Shown here one piece after another: positions 8,838 through 17,219 of a stretch of 64,000 nt of DNA; within the stretch, counting starts at the first letter, position 1, and every line of letters begins with the position of its first letter. The notes under the pieces are model-generated. The model did not search any database, was not told where the DNA came from, and worked only from the letters and a program-made list of their open reading frames with translations. The stretch comes from Winogradskyella wichelsiae. GTDB taxonomy: Bacteria > Bacteroidota > Bacteroidia > Flavobacteriales > Flavobacteriaceae. Both the position numbers and the translations under genes were made by a program. The stretch is taken from assembly GCF_013403925.1 (NCBI RefSeq), contig NZ_JABFDJ010000002.1:372001-436000 (forward strand), written 5' to 3'.

Positions 8838-10393
8838 ATTTTACTGATAAAGACCTTAAACAAATAGATGCTAATAATTTAACCTTAGCCAAGGTTGAAA
8901 AACAAATAGAAATTTTTGAAACCGGAATTCCGTTTACTAATGTTTCTGGAGCGGCGACATTAAATAAAGGTATAATGCCATTAAGGAAAGCTGAAATGGA
9001 CGATTTTGTTGCATTATTTGAAGCAGAAAAAGACAACAAATCGTTAGTGAAATTTGTACCCGCATCTGGTGCAGCAACTCGGATGTTTAAATTTCTCTTT
9101 CAATATATCAGTGAATATAATGTAGAAGAACAATCATTAAATGCCTATATAAATAAAAATAACTTAAGAGATTTATCGCTGTTTATCGTGGGCTTAGAAA
9201 AATTTCCATTTTATAAACAGGTTGCAGAATTATTAAAATCTGAAGGCATAGATTTAGAATCTTTATCTAGTCAAGAAAAAGTTTGGCATTTTGCTAAAGC
9301 GATGTTAGATAAAAATGAATTGAATTTTGGTAATCAACCTAAAGGACTACTTCCTTTTCATTATTATAAAAATAATTACATCGCTACAGCTTTCGAAGAA
9401 CATCTTTACGAATCAGCCCTGTACGCTACAAGTAATGATACAGCAAGATTACACTTTACGATATCAGAGAGTCATGAAGATAAATTCACTCAAGAATTCA
9501 ATAAAATTAAGGATCGTATTGAAGCAGAAAAAGGAGTGAAATTTAATATTTCATTCTCTTATCAGCAACATGCTACAGATACTATTGCTGTGACTATGGA
9601 AAACAAACCCTTTAGAGAAGCTGACGGTTCGTTATTATTTAGACCTTCTGGACACGGAGCACTTCTTAAAAACTTAAACGCTATTGATGCAGACGTTATT
9701 TTTGTGAAAAATATAGATAACGTTGTGGTTAATAAATACAAAGAAGAATTAGCAGGCTTTAAAAAAGCTTTAGCTGGAATTTTATTAAAACTACAAGCTA
9801 AATCATTTGAATACTTACATGATTTAGACGCTAATAAAGTTGACGAAGGAACCTTAGTTGCAATTGAAAATTTTATAACATATAAATTGAGTATTAAAAT
9901 ATCTGATGAGTATTTTAAATATAAAGATTGTTATAAAGTCGAATATTTAAAAGAAAAACTAAACCGTCCAATCCGCGTCTGCGGAATGGTAAGAAATGAA
10001 GGCGAACCAGGAGGTGGTCCTTTTTGGGTAAAGGATGAAAAATCTAATCAATCACTTCAAATTGTAGAATCTGCTCAGATTAATTTAAAAGATTCAAAAC
10101 AAGAAGAAATCCTTAAAAACGCAACACATTTTAATCCTGTAGATTTAATTTGCGGAATTAAAAATTACAAGGGTGAAAAATTTGATTTAGAAAACTACGT
10201 CGATCATAATGCTGCTTTTATAACCAAGAAGACAAAAAATGGTAAAGCATTAAAAGCGCTAGAATTACCAGGGCTTTGGAACGGAAGTATGGCACATTGG
10301 AATACTATTTTTGTAGAAGTACCTATCAGCACTTTCAATCCTGTAAAAACGGTTAATGATTTACTTAAGCCACCACACCAAATAAAAGCATAG
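8834..10393 (+). CDS. DUF4301 protein with nucleotidyltransferase-like motifs
   Basis: A 519-residue cytosolic protein matching the Bacteroidota family DUF4301. No reaction is assigned to the family that I know of. Three stretches look like the GT-A nucleotidyltransferase fold of sugar-nucleotide pyrophosphorylases: FVPASGAATRMFKFL (about 74-88, resembling the Gly-rich nucleotide loop), RPSGHGALLKNLN (about 273-285) and VIFVKNIDNVV (about 291-301, IDN being typical of that fold). The C-terminal third has GMVRNEGEPGGGPFWV. It is translationally coupled to the kinase before it (4-bp overlap) and to arfB after it (1-bp overlap). Proposed role: nucleotidyl or phosphoryl transfer acting with the kinase. 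Confidence 0.75.
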   Translation: MNFTDKDLKQIDANNLTLAKVEKQIEIFETGIPFTNVSGAATLNKGIMPLRKAEMDDFVALFEAEKDNKSLVKFVPASGAATRMFKFLFQYISEYNVEEQSLNAYINKNNLRDLSLFIVGLEKFPFYKQVAELLKSEGIDLESLSSQEKVWHFAKAMLDKNELNFGNQPKGLLPFHYYKNNYIATAFEEHLYESALYATSNDTARLHFTISESHEDKFTQEFNKIKDRIEAEKGVKFNISFSYQQHATDTIAVTMENKPFREADGSLLFRPSGHGALLKNLNAIDADVIFVKNIDNVVVNKYKEELAGFKKALAGILLKLQAKSFEYLHDLDANKVDEGTLVAIENFITYKLSIKISDEYFKYKDCYKVEYLKEKLNRPIRVCGMVRNEGEPGGGPFWVKDEKSNQSLQIVESAQINLKDSKQEEILKNATHFNPVDLICGIKNYKGEKFDLENYVDHNAAFITKKTKNGKALKALELPGLWNGSMAHWNTIFVEVPISTFNPVKTVNDLLKPPHQIKA

Positions 10394-10797
10394 TGAATAT
10401 TCAAATTTTAAAATCTGAATTAAACTATAAGTACGTCCGAAGCTCAGGAAGTGGAGGTCAACATGTAAACAAGGTATCATCTAAAGCCGAATTATATTTT
10501 GACCTTAACAATTCTGTAGTTTTTAGCGATGAAAAAAAGCAAAAGCTTTCTGAGTATTTTGGTAACCGATTAACAAAAGATGGAATCTTAATTCTAGCCT
10601 GTGATGAAAGTCGAAGCCAGTTTAGAAATAAAGCTTTGGTAACCCAACGCTTTATAGTATTAATTGAAGAAGGGTTAAAGAAACAAAAACTACGTATTAA
10701 AACAAGAGTTCCTAGAGGCGTAAAAAAGAGACGTTTAAAAAACAAACGTATTAATGCTGATAAAAAAGCAAATAGAAAAACACCTAATATAGAATAG
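10393..10797 (+). CDS. arfB: Alternative ribosome-rescue factor / peptidyl-tRNA hydrolase ArfB
   Basis: Releases nascent peptides from ribosomes stalled without a stop codon. Its 134 residues contain the release-factor motif GSGGQHVNKVSSK (GGQ about residues 21-23), and the C-terminus is a basic tail (KKRRLKNKRINADKKANRK) that enters the empty mRNA channel, as in E. coli YaeJ. The start is a GTG that shares its first base with the stop of DUF4301. An ATG option is absent nearby, and the next methionine codons lie far inside the domain. It is the last gene of the overlapping cluster. Confidence 0.92.
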   Translation: MNIQILKSELNYKYVRSSGSGGQHVNKVSSKAELYFDLNNSVVFSDEKKQKLSEYFGNRLTKDGILILACDESRSQFRNKALVTQRFIVLIEEGLKKQKLRIKTRVPRGVKKRRLKNKRINADKKANRKTPNIE

Positions 10798-10986
10798 CAA
10801 ATAAAGAGATCATTTTCAATTAATTATTAAGACTTAAAATTGCATTTTCAAACCTAATCTAGACCTTTATCTAAAAAACAAAAAAACTCACTCTAACTGA
10901 TATAAGCTTCGTATTCAATATCAACCTCAGTGTTTTTACATTTAAAAAAAATCATAAATCATAATTCTAAAATCATAAATCCTTTC

Positions 10987-10994
10987 TATCTTTG
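10987..10994 (+). promoter_or_regulatory. -7 box of the TPP riboswitch transcript
   Basis: TATCTTTG matches TAnnTTTG exactly and ends about 6 nt before the first bases of the riboswitch, as expected for a promoter that starts transcription at the aptamer. Just upstream, a short AATCATAAAT-type sequence occurs three times (about 10950-10982). Confidence 0.7.
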
Positions 10995-11000
10995 CCGCGT

Positions 11001-11158
11001 TCTCAAAAAAGGGGTGCTAAAATTAGTTGGCAATCACAGTAAAAAGTTAAACGTAATTATAAATAACGATTATCTTTCTACACAAGACCACTAACTTTTC
11101 AAGCTGAGATCATACCCATTGAACCTAGAACAGGTAATGCTGTTTAGGAAACGAGCAT
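11001..11158 (+). promoter_or_regulatory. TPP riboswitch (THI element)
   Basis: The conserved aptamer blocks are all present in order: GGGGTGCT (11011), GCTGAGA (11103), TACCC (11113), GAACCT (11121), then ACAGGTAATGCTGTTTAGGAA to 11150. Between GGGGTGC and GCTGAGA there are about 85 nt instead of the usual few tens. The flanks of this insert (11019-11030 and 11086-11098) can pair, so the P3 arm is extended. It precedes the TonB receptor at 11367 by 208 nt. That untranslated stretch shows no intrinsic terminator, so control of translation is more likely than attenuation. Low thiamine pyrophosphate should raise receptor expression. Confidence 0.95.
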
Positions 11159-11366
11159 AAAGAAAATATCATATCGCTATTTTTGGCAAATGCTATACGG
11201 TTATCAATGTCTATTTTACTTCTGATTTTTAAGCGACATTTGTTTTATGTGCTTAATTTCAAAATAAAATAACATTTTCCATATTGCAGGAATCTAAAGC
11301 TCAATATAACTAATTATTAACCAAGAATAATGACCTCTTTTTATTCGATTATAATACTATAGTCGT

Positions 11367-13583
11367 ATGAAATTTTTATTCAACAATCTCTCAAAAATAA
11401 ATAGACAGAGATTATCAATTTCCATTTTTTTATTAAGTATTTGTTCTATTTATGGACAAGAAAAACCACAAGACTCTACTAAAGTCGAAAAACTAGATGA
11501 AGTTCTAGTAAAGGCTGTTAGAGTAGATGCTAAATCACCAATTACACACTCTAACATTAACAAAGAAGCATTAGCTAAACGAAATTTAGGCCAAGACATT
11601 CCTATGTTACTTAACTTTCTACCTTCAGTTGTTACCACTACGGATGCTGGTGCAGGTGTAGGCTATACGAGTATAAGAGTAAGAGGTGTTAGCTCACAAT
11701 CTACCAACGTTACTATCAACGGAATCCCTTATAATGATGCGGAATCTTTAGGGACATTTTGGGTGAATTTAAGCGATTTTGCTTCTTCTACCGAAAGTTT
11801 ACAATTGCAACGAGGAGTCGGAACGTCTACCAATGGTTCTGGTGCTTTTGGTGCAAGTATTAATATACTTACAGACGCAATATCTAAGGAAGCTTCTGGT
11901 GAAATCTCAAATTCTTACGGAAGTTATAACACCAGAAAACATACCGTAAAATTTAGTACAGGACTTATGAATGATCATTTTGAAATTGCTGGTCGTTTAT
12001 CTAATATCGCTTCTGACGGTTATATAGATCGTGCATCATCGGATTTAAAATCTTACTTTTTGCAAGGCTCTTATGTAGATGACAACACCTTAATTAAAGC
12101 CATTGCTTTTGGAGGAAAAGAAGTGACATATCAATCTTGGAATGGTTTAGAAGATTTAGATAAGCTAGAAAATGATAGAACTTATAACTCAGCCGGAGAA
12201 TATAACGATGCTAATGGCAATCCTCAATTTTATGATAATGAAGTAGATTATTACAATCAAGATCATTACCAATTGCATTGGAACCAACGTTACAACAGCC
12301 AATGGTCAACTACAGTAGGCTTAAATTACACTTATGGACGCGGTTATTTTGAGCAATATAAAGAAAACGAAGATTTTGAAACTTATGGTTTACAACCTCT
12401 AGATTTTGGATCAGAAACCGTAAACACAACAGATTTAATCCGCAGACGTTGGTTAGATAATGATTATTATGTAGCTAATGTAAATGCGAATTATAAAGAT
12501 GATAATCTAAATTTAATTTTTGGAGGTTCATTTAGTCATTATGATGGTGATCATTTTGGTGAAATTATTTGGGCTGAATTTGCAAGTCAATCTGAAATCA
12601 GAGACCGTTATTATGATGGTAATAGTTTAAAAAATGACTTATCCTTTTTTGCAAAAGCGAATTACCGTTTAAATGAAAAAATAAGTTTATACGGTGATTT
12701 GCAAACGAGAAATGTATCTTATAAAACCTACGGAAACACATCTGACCTTGTAGATTTTGAAATCGATAAAACCTTTTCTTTTTTCAATCCAAAAGCTGGT
12801 ATTACTTACGATGTAAATACAGATAACAGTCTATATTTTTCATATGCTAGAGCAAACAGAGAAGCAAACAGAACGGATTTTGAAAACAATAGCGATATAA
12901 AACCAGAACAACTTAATGATTTTGAATTAGGCTGGAGACATAACAAAAACAACTTCACATTTAATGCTAATGTATATTACATGCAGTATAACCAACAACT
13001 GGTTTTATCTGGCCAATTAGATGATGTAGGAAACCCTATTAGAACTAATAGTGGTAAAAGTTACCGCTTAGGTTTAGAATTAGAAGCTATAATCCCAGTA
13101 ACTTCAAAGTTAACATTACAGCCTAACGCAACATTAAGCACTAATAAAAATAATGAAACTGTTATTTCTTTTGATGGAGTAGCACAAAATTTAGGTGAAA
13201 CAGATATTTCATTCTCACCTAGTTTAGTTGCCGCAAATGCTATTGTTTTTCAACCTATTAAAAACCTTCAAATGTCTTGGTTAAGTAAGTTTGTTGGCGA
13301 ACAATATATGGGAAATACTGAAGCAGATCGTTCTAAATTAGATAGTTTCTTTACCAATGATTTCAATATTAACTATACTTTAAAAACAGAATCTATTTTT
13401 GACTCTATTGTTTTTTCAGGCTTAGTTAACAATATCTTTAATGTAAAATACGTCTCTAACGGATATTACTATACTTATGATGACGACTGGTCTAACCCAG
13501 GAAGTATCACAACCATAGAAGGAGCAGGTTTTTACCCACAAGCAACCACAAACTTTTTAGTGGGTGTTACAATGAATTTTTAA
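11367..13583 (+). CDS. TonB-dependent receptor under TPP riboswitch control (thiamine uptake)
   Basis: An outer-membrane receptor of 738 residues. Residues 1-30 form a signal peptide (hydrophobic core SISIFLLSICSIYG before QEKPQ). The plug domain (about 45-175) has DEVLVKAVRVDAKSP near the TonB-box region, IRVRGVSSQSTNVTINGIPY, and LQLQRGVGTSTNGSGAFGASI. The rest is a 22-strand barrel ending in VGVTMNF with the terminal Phe. There is no CarboxypepD-type N-terminal domain. The riboswitch upstream makes thiamine or its phosphates the probable substrate; this corresponds to the TPP-regulated outer-membrane receptor predicted in Bacteroidota. Energy comes from TonB-ExbBD elsewhere. Its stop overlaps the convergent lipoprotein gene by 4 bp. 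Confidence 0.92.
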   Translation: MKFLFNNLSKINRQRLSISIFLLSICSIYGQEKPQDSTKVEKLDEVLVKAVRVDAKSPITHSNINKEALAKRNLGQDIPMLLNFLPSVVTTTDAGAGVGYTSIRVRGVSSQSTNVTINGIPYNDAESLGTFWVNLSDFASSTESLQLQRGVGTSTNGSGAFGASINILTDAISKEASGEISNSYGSYNTRKHTVKFSTGLMNDHFEIAGRLSNIASDGYIDRASSDLKSYFLQGSYVDDNTLIKAIAFGGKEVTYQSWNGLEDLDKLENDRTYNSAGEYNDANGNPQFYDNEVDYYNQDHYQLHWNQRYNSQWSTTVGLNYTYGRGYFEQYKENEDFETYGLQPLDFGSETVNTTDLIRRRWLDNDYYVANVNANYKDDNLNLIFGGSFSHYDGDHFGEIIWAEFASQSEIRDRYYDGNSLKNDLSFFAKANYRLNEKISLYGDLQTRNVSYKTYGNTSDLVDFEIDKTFSFFNPKAGITYDVNTDNSLYFSYARANREANRTDFENNSDIKPEQLNDFELGWRHNKNNFTFNANVYYMQYNQQLVLSGQLDDVGNPIRTNSGKSYRLGLELEAIIPVTSKLTLQPNATLSTNKNNETVISFDGVAQNLGETDISFSPSLVAANAIVFQPIKNLQMSWLSKFVGEQYMGNTEADRSKLDSFFTNDFNINYTLKTESIFDSIVFSGLVNNIFNVKYVSNGYYYTYDDDWSNPGSITTIEGAGFYPQATTNFLVGVTMNF

Positions 13584-14011
13584 TTACTAATTAAATATAC
13601 ATTAGTACTGATGGTTTCAACTCTGTACGGTTTTAACGTGCAGAGTTGAGCATCATCATTGATAGCAGTACCCGTTATTAAATTAAACTCATTACCATCA
13701 CCGCAACCACAAGTCGCATTTATACCATTTATTTCTAAAGTAGAACAAGCTGAGGAAGTATGATTAGGATCTGCTCCATCCCAAGCTAAAAGCGTACTTG
13801 AATTTGCTCTAACAAGAATAATTCCGTCATTACCATAATTTGAAACTCTAACCGTATTTACAGGAAAGAGCAACTGATTGTATTGAGGAAGATTAAGATT
13901 TACCGTTAAATTAACGCCAACATCTAACAAATAGTTACAATTGTATTCCGTATCATTTTTGCTACAACCAAAAACAACCACACTTACTAGTAATAAAAAT
14001 AATTTCTTCAC
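13580..14011 (-). CDS. Lipoprotein with degenerate Rieske-like fold
   Basis: A 143-residue protein with a lipobox (VVVFGC, Cys16). Residues about 65-135 follow the order of a Rieske ferredoxin domain: ILVRANSSTLLAWDGADPNH, then STLEINGINATCGCGDG, then EFNLITGTAI and a final LKPYRVE. The cluster ligands are incomplete. The first Cys-x-His is DPNH (the Cys is missing), and the second Cys-Pro-Cys-His is CGCGD (the His is missing). So the fold is likely kept but a [2Fe-2S] cluster is not. Function unknown. It is convergent with the thiamine receptor and divergent from greA. Confidence 0.7.
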   Translation of the reverse strand: MKKLFLLLVSVVVFGCSKNDTEYNCNYLLDVGVNLTVNLNLPQYNQLLFPVNTVRVSNYGNDGIILVRANSSTLLAWDGADPNHTSSACSTLEINGINATCGCGDGNEFNLITGTAINDDAQLCTLKPYRVETISTNVYLISN

Positions 14012-14192
14012 AGCTTTAATTCTTCTTTTTAAGGGTTTGAAATTTAATGACTTAATAAAACACTATTTTTAAAAGCCACGAGAATGCTCATATCTCAATT
14101 GAGACTTCGAAATATCTATATTTATTATAAATTTTTCATTCAAATTCTAATGGGCAATTTACTATTAATTCAACAATACCGTAAATATTTTA

Positions 14193-14200
14193 TATATTTG
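14193..14200 (+). promoter_or_regulatory. -7 box upstream of greA
   Basis: TATATTTG fits TAnnTTTG. It predicts a transcript start near 14206 and a leader of about 175 nt containing the two hairpins listed next. Confidence 0.6.
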
Positions 14201-14206
14201 CATAGT

Positions 14207-14232
14207 AATCTCGTCAGCGCGAGGTTTTTTTT
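14207..14232 (+). terminator. Promoter-proximal terminator-like hairpin
   Basis: A stem AATCTCG/CGAGGTT (one G-U pair) with a six-base loop is followed by eight T. It starts at or next to the predicted transcription start of greA, so it is either a terminator for very short RNAs or a 5' protective hairpin. No gene ends just before it on this strand. Confidence 0.55.
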
Positions 14233-14291
14233 ATGCTAACATTATAATTATTAATAACAAACTTCTAAGAAGTATATTATATCTACTATCT

Positions 14292-14329
14292 TTTTTGAGC
14301 CTGTCTGTTTTTTCAGACAGGCTCAAAAA
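14292..14329. repeat. Perfect 16-bp stem with T6 loop in the greA leader
   Basis: TTTTTGAGCCTGTCTG and its exact complement are separated by TTTTTT. Neither strand has a T run after the stem beyond the stem's own bases, so it is not a standard terminator. It may be a dispersed palindromic element or an RNA regulatory stem. Confidence 0.8.
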
Positions 14330-14380
14330 CAATAAAGAATCTACCTTTTTAGAACTCGTTATGTTTAAAACGATTGAATT

Positions 14381-14854
14381 ATGAGTAAAGTATCTTATTA
14401 CACAGCTGAGGGTTTAAAAAAATTAAGAGATGAGTTAAACCAGCTTAAAGATGTGGAGCGTCCAAAAGCCTCACAAGCTATTGCAGAAGCTAGAGACAAA
14501 GGTGATTTGAGTGAAAATGCAGAATACGATGCTGCAAAAGAAGCACAAGGCATGTTAGAAATGAAAATTTCTAAAATGGAAGAAGCTTTATCTGGTGCAA
14601 GAGTCATTGATGAATCGCAATTAGATTTAACTAAGGTTTTAGCATTATCAAAAGTTAAAATTAAAAACCAAACTAATGGCATGGAAATGACATATACTTT
14701 GGTCGCCGAAAGTGAAGCTGATATTACTACAGGCAAAATTTCTATAAACTCACCAATTGGTAAAGGTTTATTAGGAAAATCTGTGGGAGATGTTGCTGAA
14801 ATACAAGTACCAAGTGGTGTTATGAAATTTGATATTTTAGAAATTTCTAGATAA
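14381..14854 (+). CDS. greA: Transcription elongation factor GreA
   Basis: Binds the secondary channel of RNA polymerase and stimulates cleavage of backtracked transcripts. It has 157 residues, the normal length. The N-terminal coiled coil includes YYTAEGLKKLRDELNQLKD and ARDKGDLSENAEYDAAKEAQ, whose acidic tip (Asp and Glu in GDLSENAEYDA) is the catalytic element. The C-terminal FKBP-like domain holds SPIGKGLLGKSVGDVAEIQVP. The ATG start gives MSKVSYYTAEG as in relatives. It is followed by its own terminator, so it is probably monocistronic. Confidence 0.97.
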   Translation: MSKVSYYTAEGLKKLRDELNQLKDVERPKASQAIAEARDKGDLSENAEYDAAKEAQGMLEMKISKMEEALSGARVIDESQLDLTKVLALSKVKIKNQTNGMEMTYTLVAESEADITTGKISINSPIGKGLLGKSVGDVAEIQVPSGVMKFDILEISR

Positions 14855-14895
14855 CAAACTTCAAAATTTCAACAACTTACTAAAGTTATATTACA

Positions 14896-14925
14896 AAAAA
14901 GATTCCTCTTAACAGGAATCTTTTT
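14896..14925 (+). terminator. Intrinsic terminator after greA
   Basis: The stem AAAAAGATTCCT/AGGAATCTTTTT with a six-base loop, ending in T5, lies between greA and the HIT gene. Confidence 0.85.
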
Positions 14926-14953
14926 ATATTTATAAACATAATAAGCTCTACAT

Positions 14954-15343
14954 ATGGCAACACTATTCACAAAAATAATAGCAGGTGAAATCCCTTCTTA
15001 CAAAATAGCAGAAACTGAAGATTTCTATGCTTTTTTAGATATTAATCCAAACTCTAAAGGGCATACACTTTGTATTCCTAAAAAAGAAGTTGATAAGATT
15101 TTTGATTTAGATGAAGCTACTTATTTAGGCTTAATGAAATTCTCCCATCGTATTGCTAAAGCCATAGAAAAAGCGATTCCTTGTCAGCGTATAGGAATGA
15201 CGGTTATAGGCTTAGAAGTGCCGCATGCACACGTTCATTTAATTCCGCTACATACTATGGAAGATGCTCGTTTTACAAACAAACAAAAATTAAGCTCTGA
15301 AGATTTTGAAACTATTGCTGATAAAATTTCTTCTTACTTATAA
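14954..15343 (+). CDS. HIT family nucleotide-binding hydrolase (Hint-like)
   Basis: A 129-residue cytosolic protein with the histidine triad HAHVHLIPL (about residues 97-105), whose central His is the nucleophile for cleaving nucleoside phosphoramidates or related nucleotides. The N-terminal TLFTKIIAGEIPSYKIAE and the FLDINPNSKGHTLCIPK segment are typical of the Hint branch. The physiological substrate is unknown, as for most bacterial members. It lies 99 bp after greA, a common flavobacterial neighbour, and abuts the convergent zinc-ribbon gene with a one-base gap. Confidence 0.93.
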   Translation: MATLFTKIIAGEIPSYKIAETEDFYAFLDINPNSKGHTLCIPKKEVDKIFDLDEATYLGLMKFSHRIAKAIEKAIPCQRIGMTVIGLEVPHAHVHLIPLHTMEDARFTNKQKLSSEDFETIADKISSYL

Positions 15344-15344
15344 A

Positions 15345-15701
15345 TTATATTGAAATAATACCTGTTGCAAATAAAACAATTGCAGATAAAGCAACAACAC
15401 AAATAGCAACTAAACCCCAAGCTATAGGTTTTAATTTTGTAGACTTCGTTTTCGTTTTTAGACCTCTTAAGTGATAATCTACCACACGCTCTATATCATC
15501 TGTCCAACTAACAGGGAAAATTTGTAATTCACAGTTATGACAGAGTAATTCACTCGCTGTTTCTTCAGTAATTGCTTTATAAAATTTAGTTTCAATTAGC
15601 TTCTGCTTTAATGTGAGCTCAAGGCTATCATTAGAGTAACATTCCGGACAGTTATTACCTATTCGGGCTTCTTTTAACGTGAAAAATTTTGACGAATTCA
15701 T
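15345..15701 (-). CDS. Small membrane protein with N-terminal zinc ribbon
   Basis: A 118-residue protein. Two cysteine pairs, CPEC (about 18-21) and CHNC (about 51-54), form a probable zinc ribbon. A single hydrophobic helix (WGLVAICVVALSAIVLFATG) ends the protein, making it a tail-anchored membrane protein with a cytosolic ribbon. The ATG at 15701 (MNSSKFFTLKEARIG) is preferred over a TTG two codons earlier. Family and role are not recognised. Confidence 0.65.
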   Translation of the reverse strand: MNSSKFFTLKEARIGNNCPECYSNDSLELTLKQKLIETKFYKAITEETASELLCHNCELQIFPVSWTDDIERVVDYHLRGLKTKTKSTKLKPIAWGLVAICVVALSAIVLFATGIISI

Positions 15702-15937
15702 GGTCAAATTTAAACTAAATTTTCAATAATTCTAGTTTTATAATTTTCACACTCTTCAAGCATAACAAGCATTTTGTAAGTATTCCTTTCAATTTATATC
15801 AATCAAAATCTTAGTAAAGCAACGTCTTTATTACAGAATCTCAAGGACTTCAAACTCTAAGTTAATTTACTTTCTTGTCCGTATTTTTCTGTTTTTATAA
15901 CCTTAATTTTTTTCAAAAAAATAAATAGCATTCAAAC

Positions 15938-17092
15938 TTAAGATTGTTTTAATTTAATCTGCAAAGTGGTTCCTTTATCTATTTCAGAAGTCAACACCTT
16001 TATTCTACCGTTATGATAATCTTCTACAATACGCTTAGACAGCGATAGCCCAAGTCCCCAACCGCGTTTTTTAGTGGTATATCCTGGTTCAAAAATTTTA
16101 GTGAAAGACGATTTCGGAATTCCTTTTCCTGTATCAGAAATATTAATGTAAACGTATTGTTCTAGCTGCGCTAATTCTACTTTTAAATCACCTTTACCTT
16201 TCATGGCATCGATAGCATTTTTCACTAAATTTTCAATCGTCCAGCTAAAAAGCTGCTCATTTAGGTTAACATTAATTTTTTGATCAGGAATTTTTATTTC
16301 AAAATTAATTAACTTAGAAGTTCTCGATTTTAAATACTCGTAAGATGATTTGGTAACTTCAACGATATCCATATTTTTAAGTGTAGGAACAGAACCAATT
16401 TTACTAAAACGTTCTGTTATGGTTTGAAGCCTATCAATATCTTTCTCTATTTCTAATATATATTCTGGATTAACATTTTCCATCTTTAAAATTTCGGCCC
16501 AACCTACAAGTGAAGATAAAGGTGTTCCTATTTGGTGTGCTGTTTCCTTTGCCATTCCTGTCCAAAGTTTATTTTGTTCAGCGATTTTAGAACTCCGATA
16601 AAAGAAATACACCACAGCGGCAAAAAGGAAAATAATAAGCAATAAAGCCAAAGGATAAAATTTCAACTTGTTTAGTAACGGTGAATTCCCATAGTAAATA
16701 AGTTGTTTAGAGTTAGAATCCATGTTAACTTCTATCGGTGTGTTTTCGTTTTTAAACTGATCTACTAATCTCTTAACATCAAGAGAATCTCTCAGCATAG
16801 ACTCGTCAATATTTCTAGAGGTGCTTAACTCCCCATTTTCGTTAATTACCAGTACCGGTGTATTAATTATAGTCTCTGTAATAACATGATCTGTAACGAT
16901 GTTGACTTCATCATTTAACCTAGGTGTTCCTATATCTCTAACAGCCACAGACCACGTATTCATTTTAGAACGTTCTTCAACTTTAAAATTTTGAAAAAAC
17001 GTATACGTATTCCAAAGAATAAGAGAGATAATGATGAAAGAAGATACAATAATAATCCACCGGATTATATTTCGGTTGAAGCTAAATGTCAT
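15938..17092 (-). CDS. Orphan membrane sensor histidine kinase
   Basis: A 384-residue protein with TM1 at about 10-28, a periplasmic sensing region of about 115 residues without a recognised domain, and TM2 at about 146-165. The kinase core has an H box AKETAHQIGTPLSSL (phosphoacceptor His186), an N box ENLVKNAIDAMKG (about 287-299), G1 DTGKGIP (Asp320) and a GWGLGLSLSKRIVEDY ATP-lid region. There is no HAMP domain, and the H-box region directly follows TM2. No response regulator gene is adjacent, so its partner lies elsewhere. The signal is unknown. There is 230 bp without a gene on its 3' side and a short divergent region to the flavin reductase gene. Confidence 0.9.
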   Translation of the reverse strand: MTFSFNRNIIRWIIIVSSFIIISLILWNTYTFFQNFKVEERSKMNTWSVAVRDIGTPRLNDEVNIVTDHVITETIINTPVLVINENGELSTSRNIDESMLRDSLDVKRLVDQFKNENTPIEVNMDSNSKQLIYYGNSPLLNKLKFYPLALLLIIFLFAAVVYFFYRSSKIAEQNKLWTGMAKETAHQIGTPLSSLVGWAEILKMENVNPEYILEIEKDIDRLQTITERFSKIGSVPTLKNMDIVEVTKSSYEYLKSRTSKLINFEIKIPDQKINVNLNEQLFSWTIENLVKNAIDAMKGKGDLKVELAQLEQYVYINISDTGKGIPKSSFTKIFEPGYTTKKRGWGLGLSLSKRIVEDYHNGRIKVLTSEIDKGTTLQIKLKQS

Positions 17093-17192
17093 TAGTTAGT
17101 TTAATTTCAGTTTTAAATATACTAATGTAAATATGTTGAAATTATTGTTCTAATACTACCGTAAAATAGTTTTATTCCCAATCTATAATTTT

Positions 17193-17200
17193 TATATTTG
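17193..17200 (+). promoter_or_regulatory. -7 box of the flavin reductase gene
   Basis: TATATTTG, a TAnnTTTG match ending 19 nt before the ATG of the flavin reductase-like gene. Confidence 0.55.
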
Positions 17201-17219
17201 TTAAAAACCAACAAACCAT

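Noticed and set aside
14292..14329. Terminator reading of the 16-bp stem before greA
   Set aside because: The stem is followed by A on the plus strand and lacks an independent T run on the minus strand. It lies upstream, not downstream, of genes on both sides.
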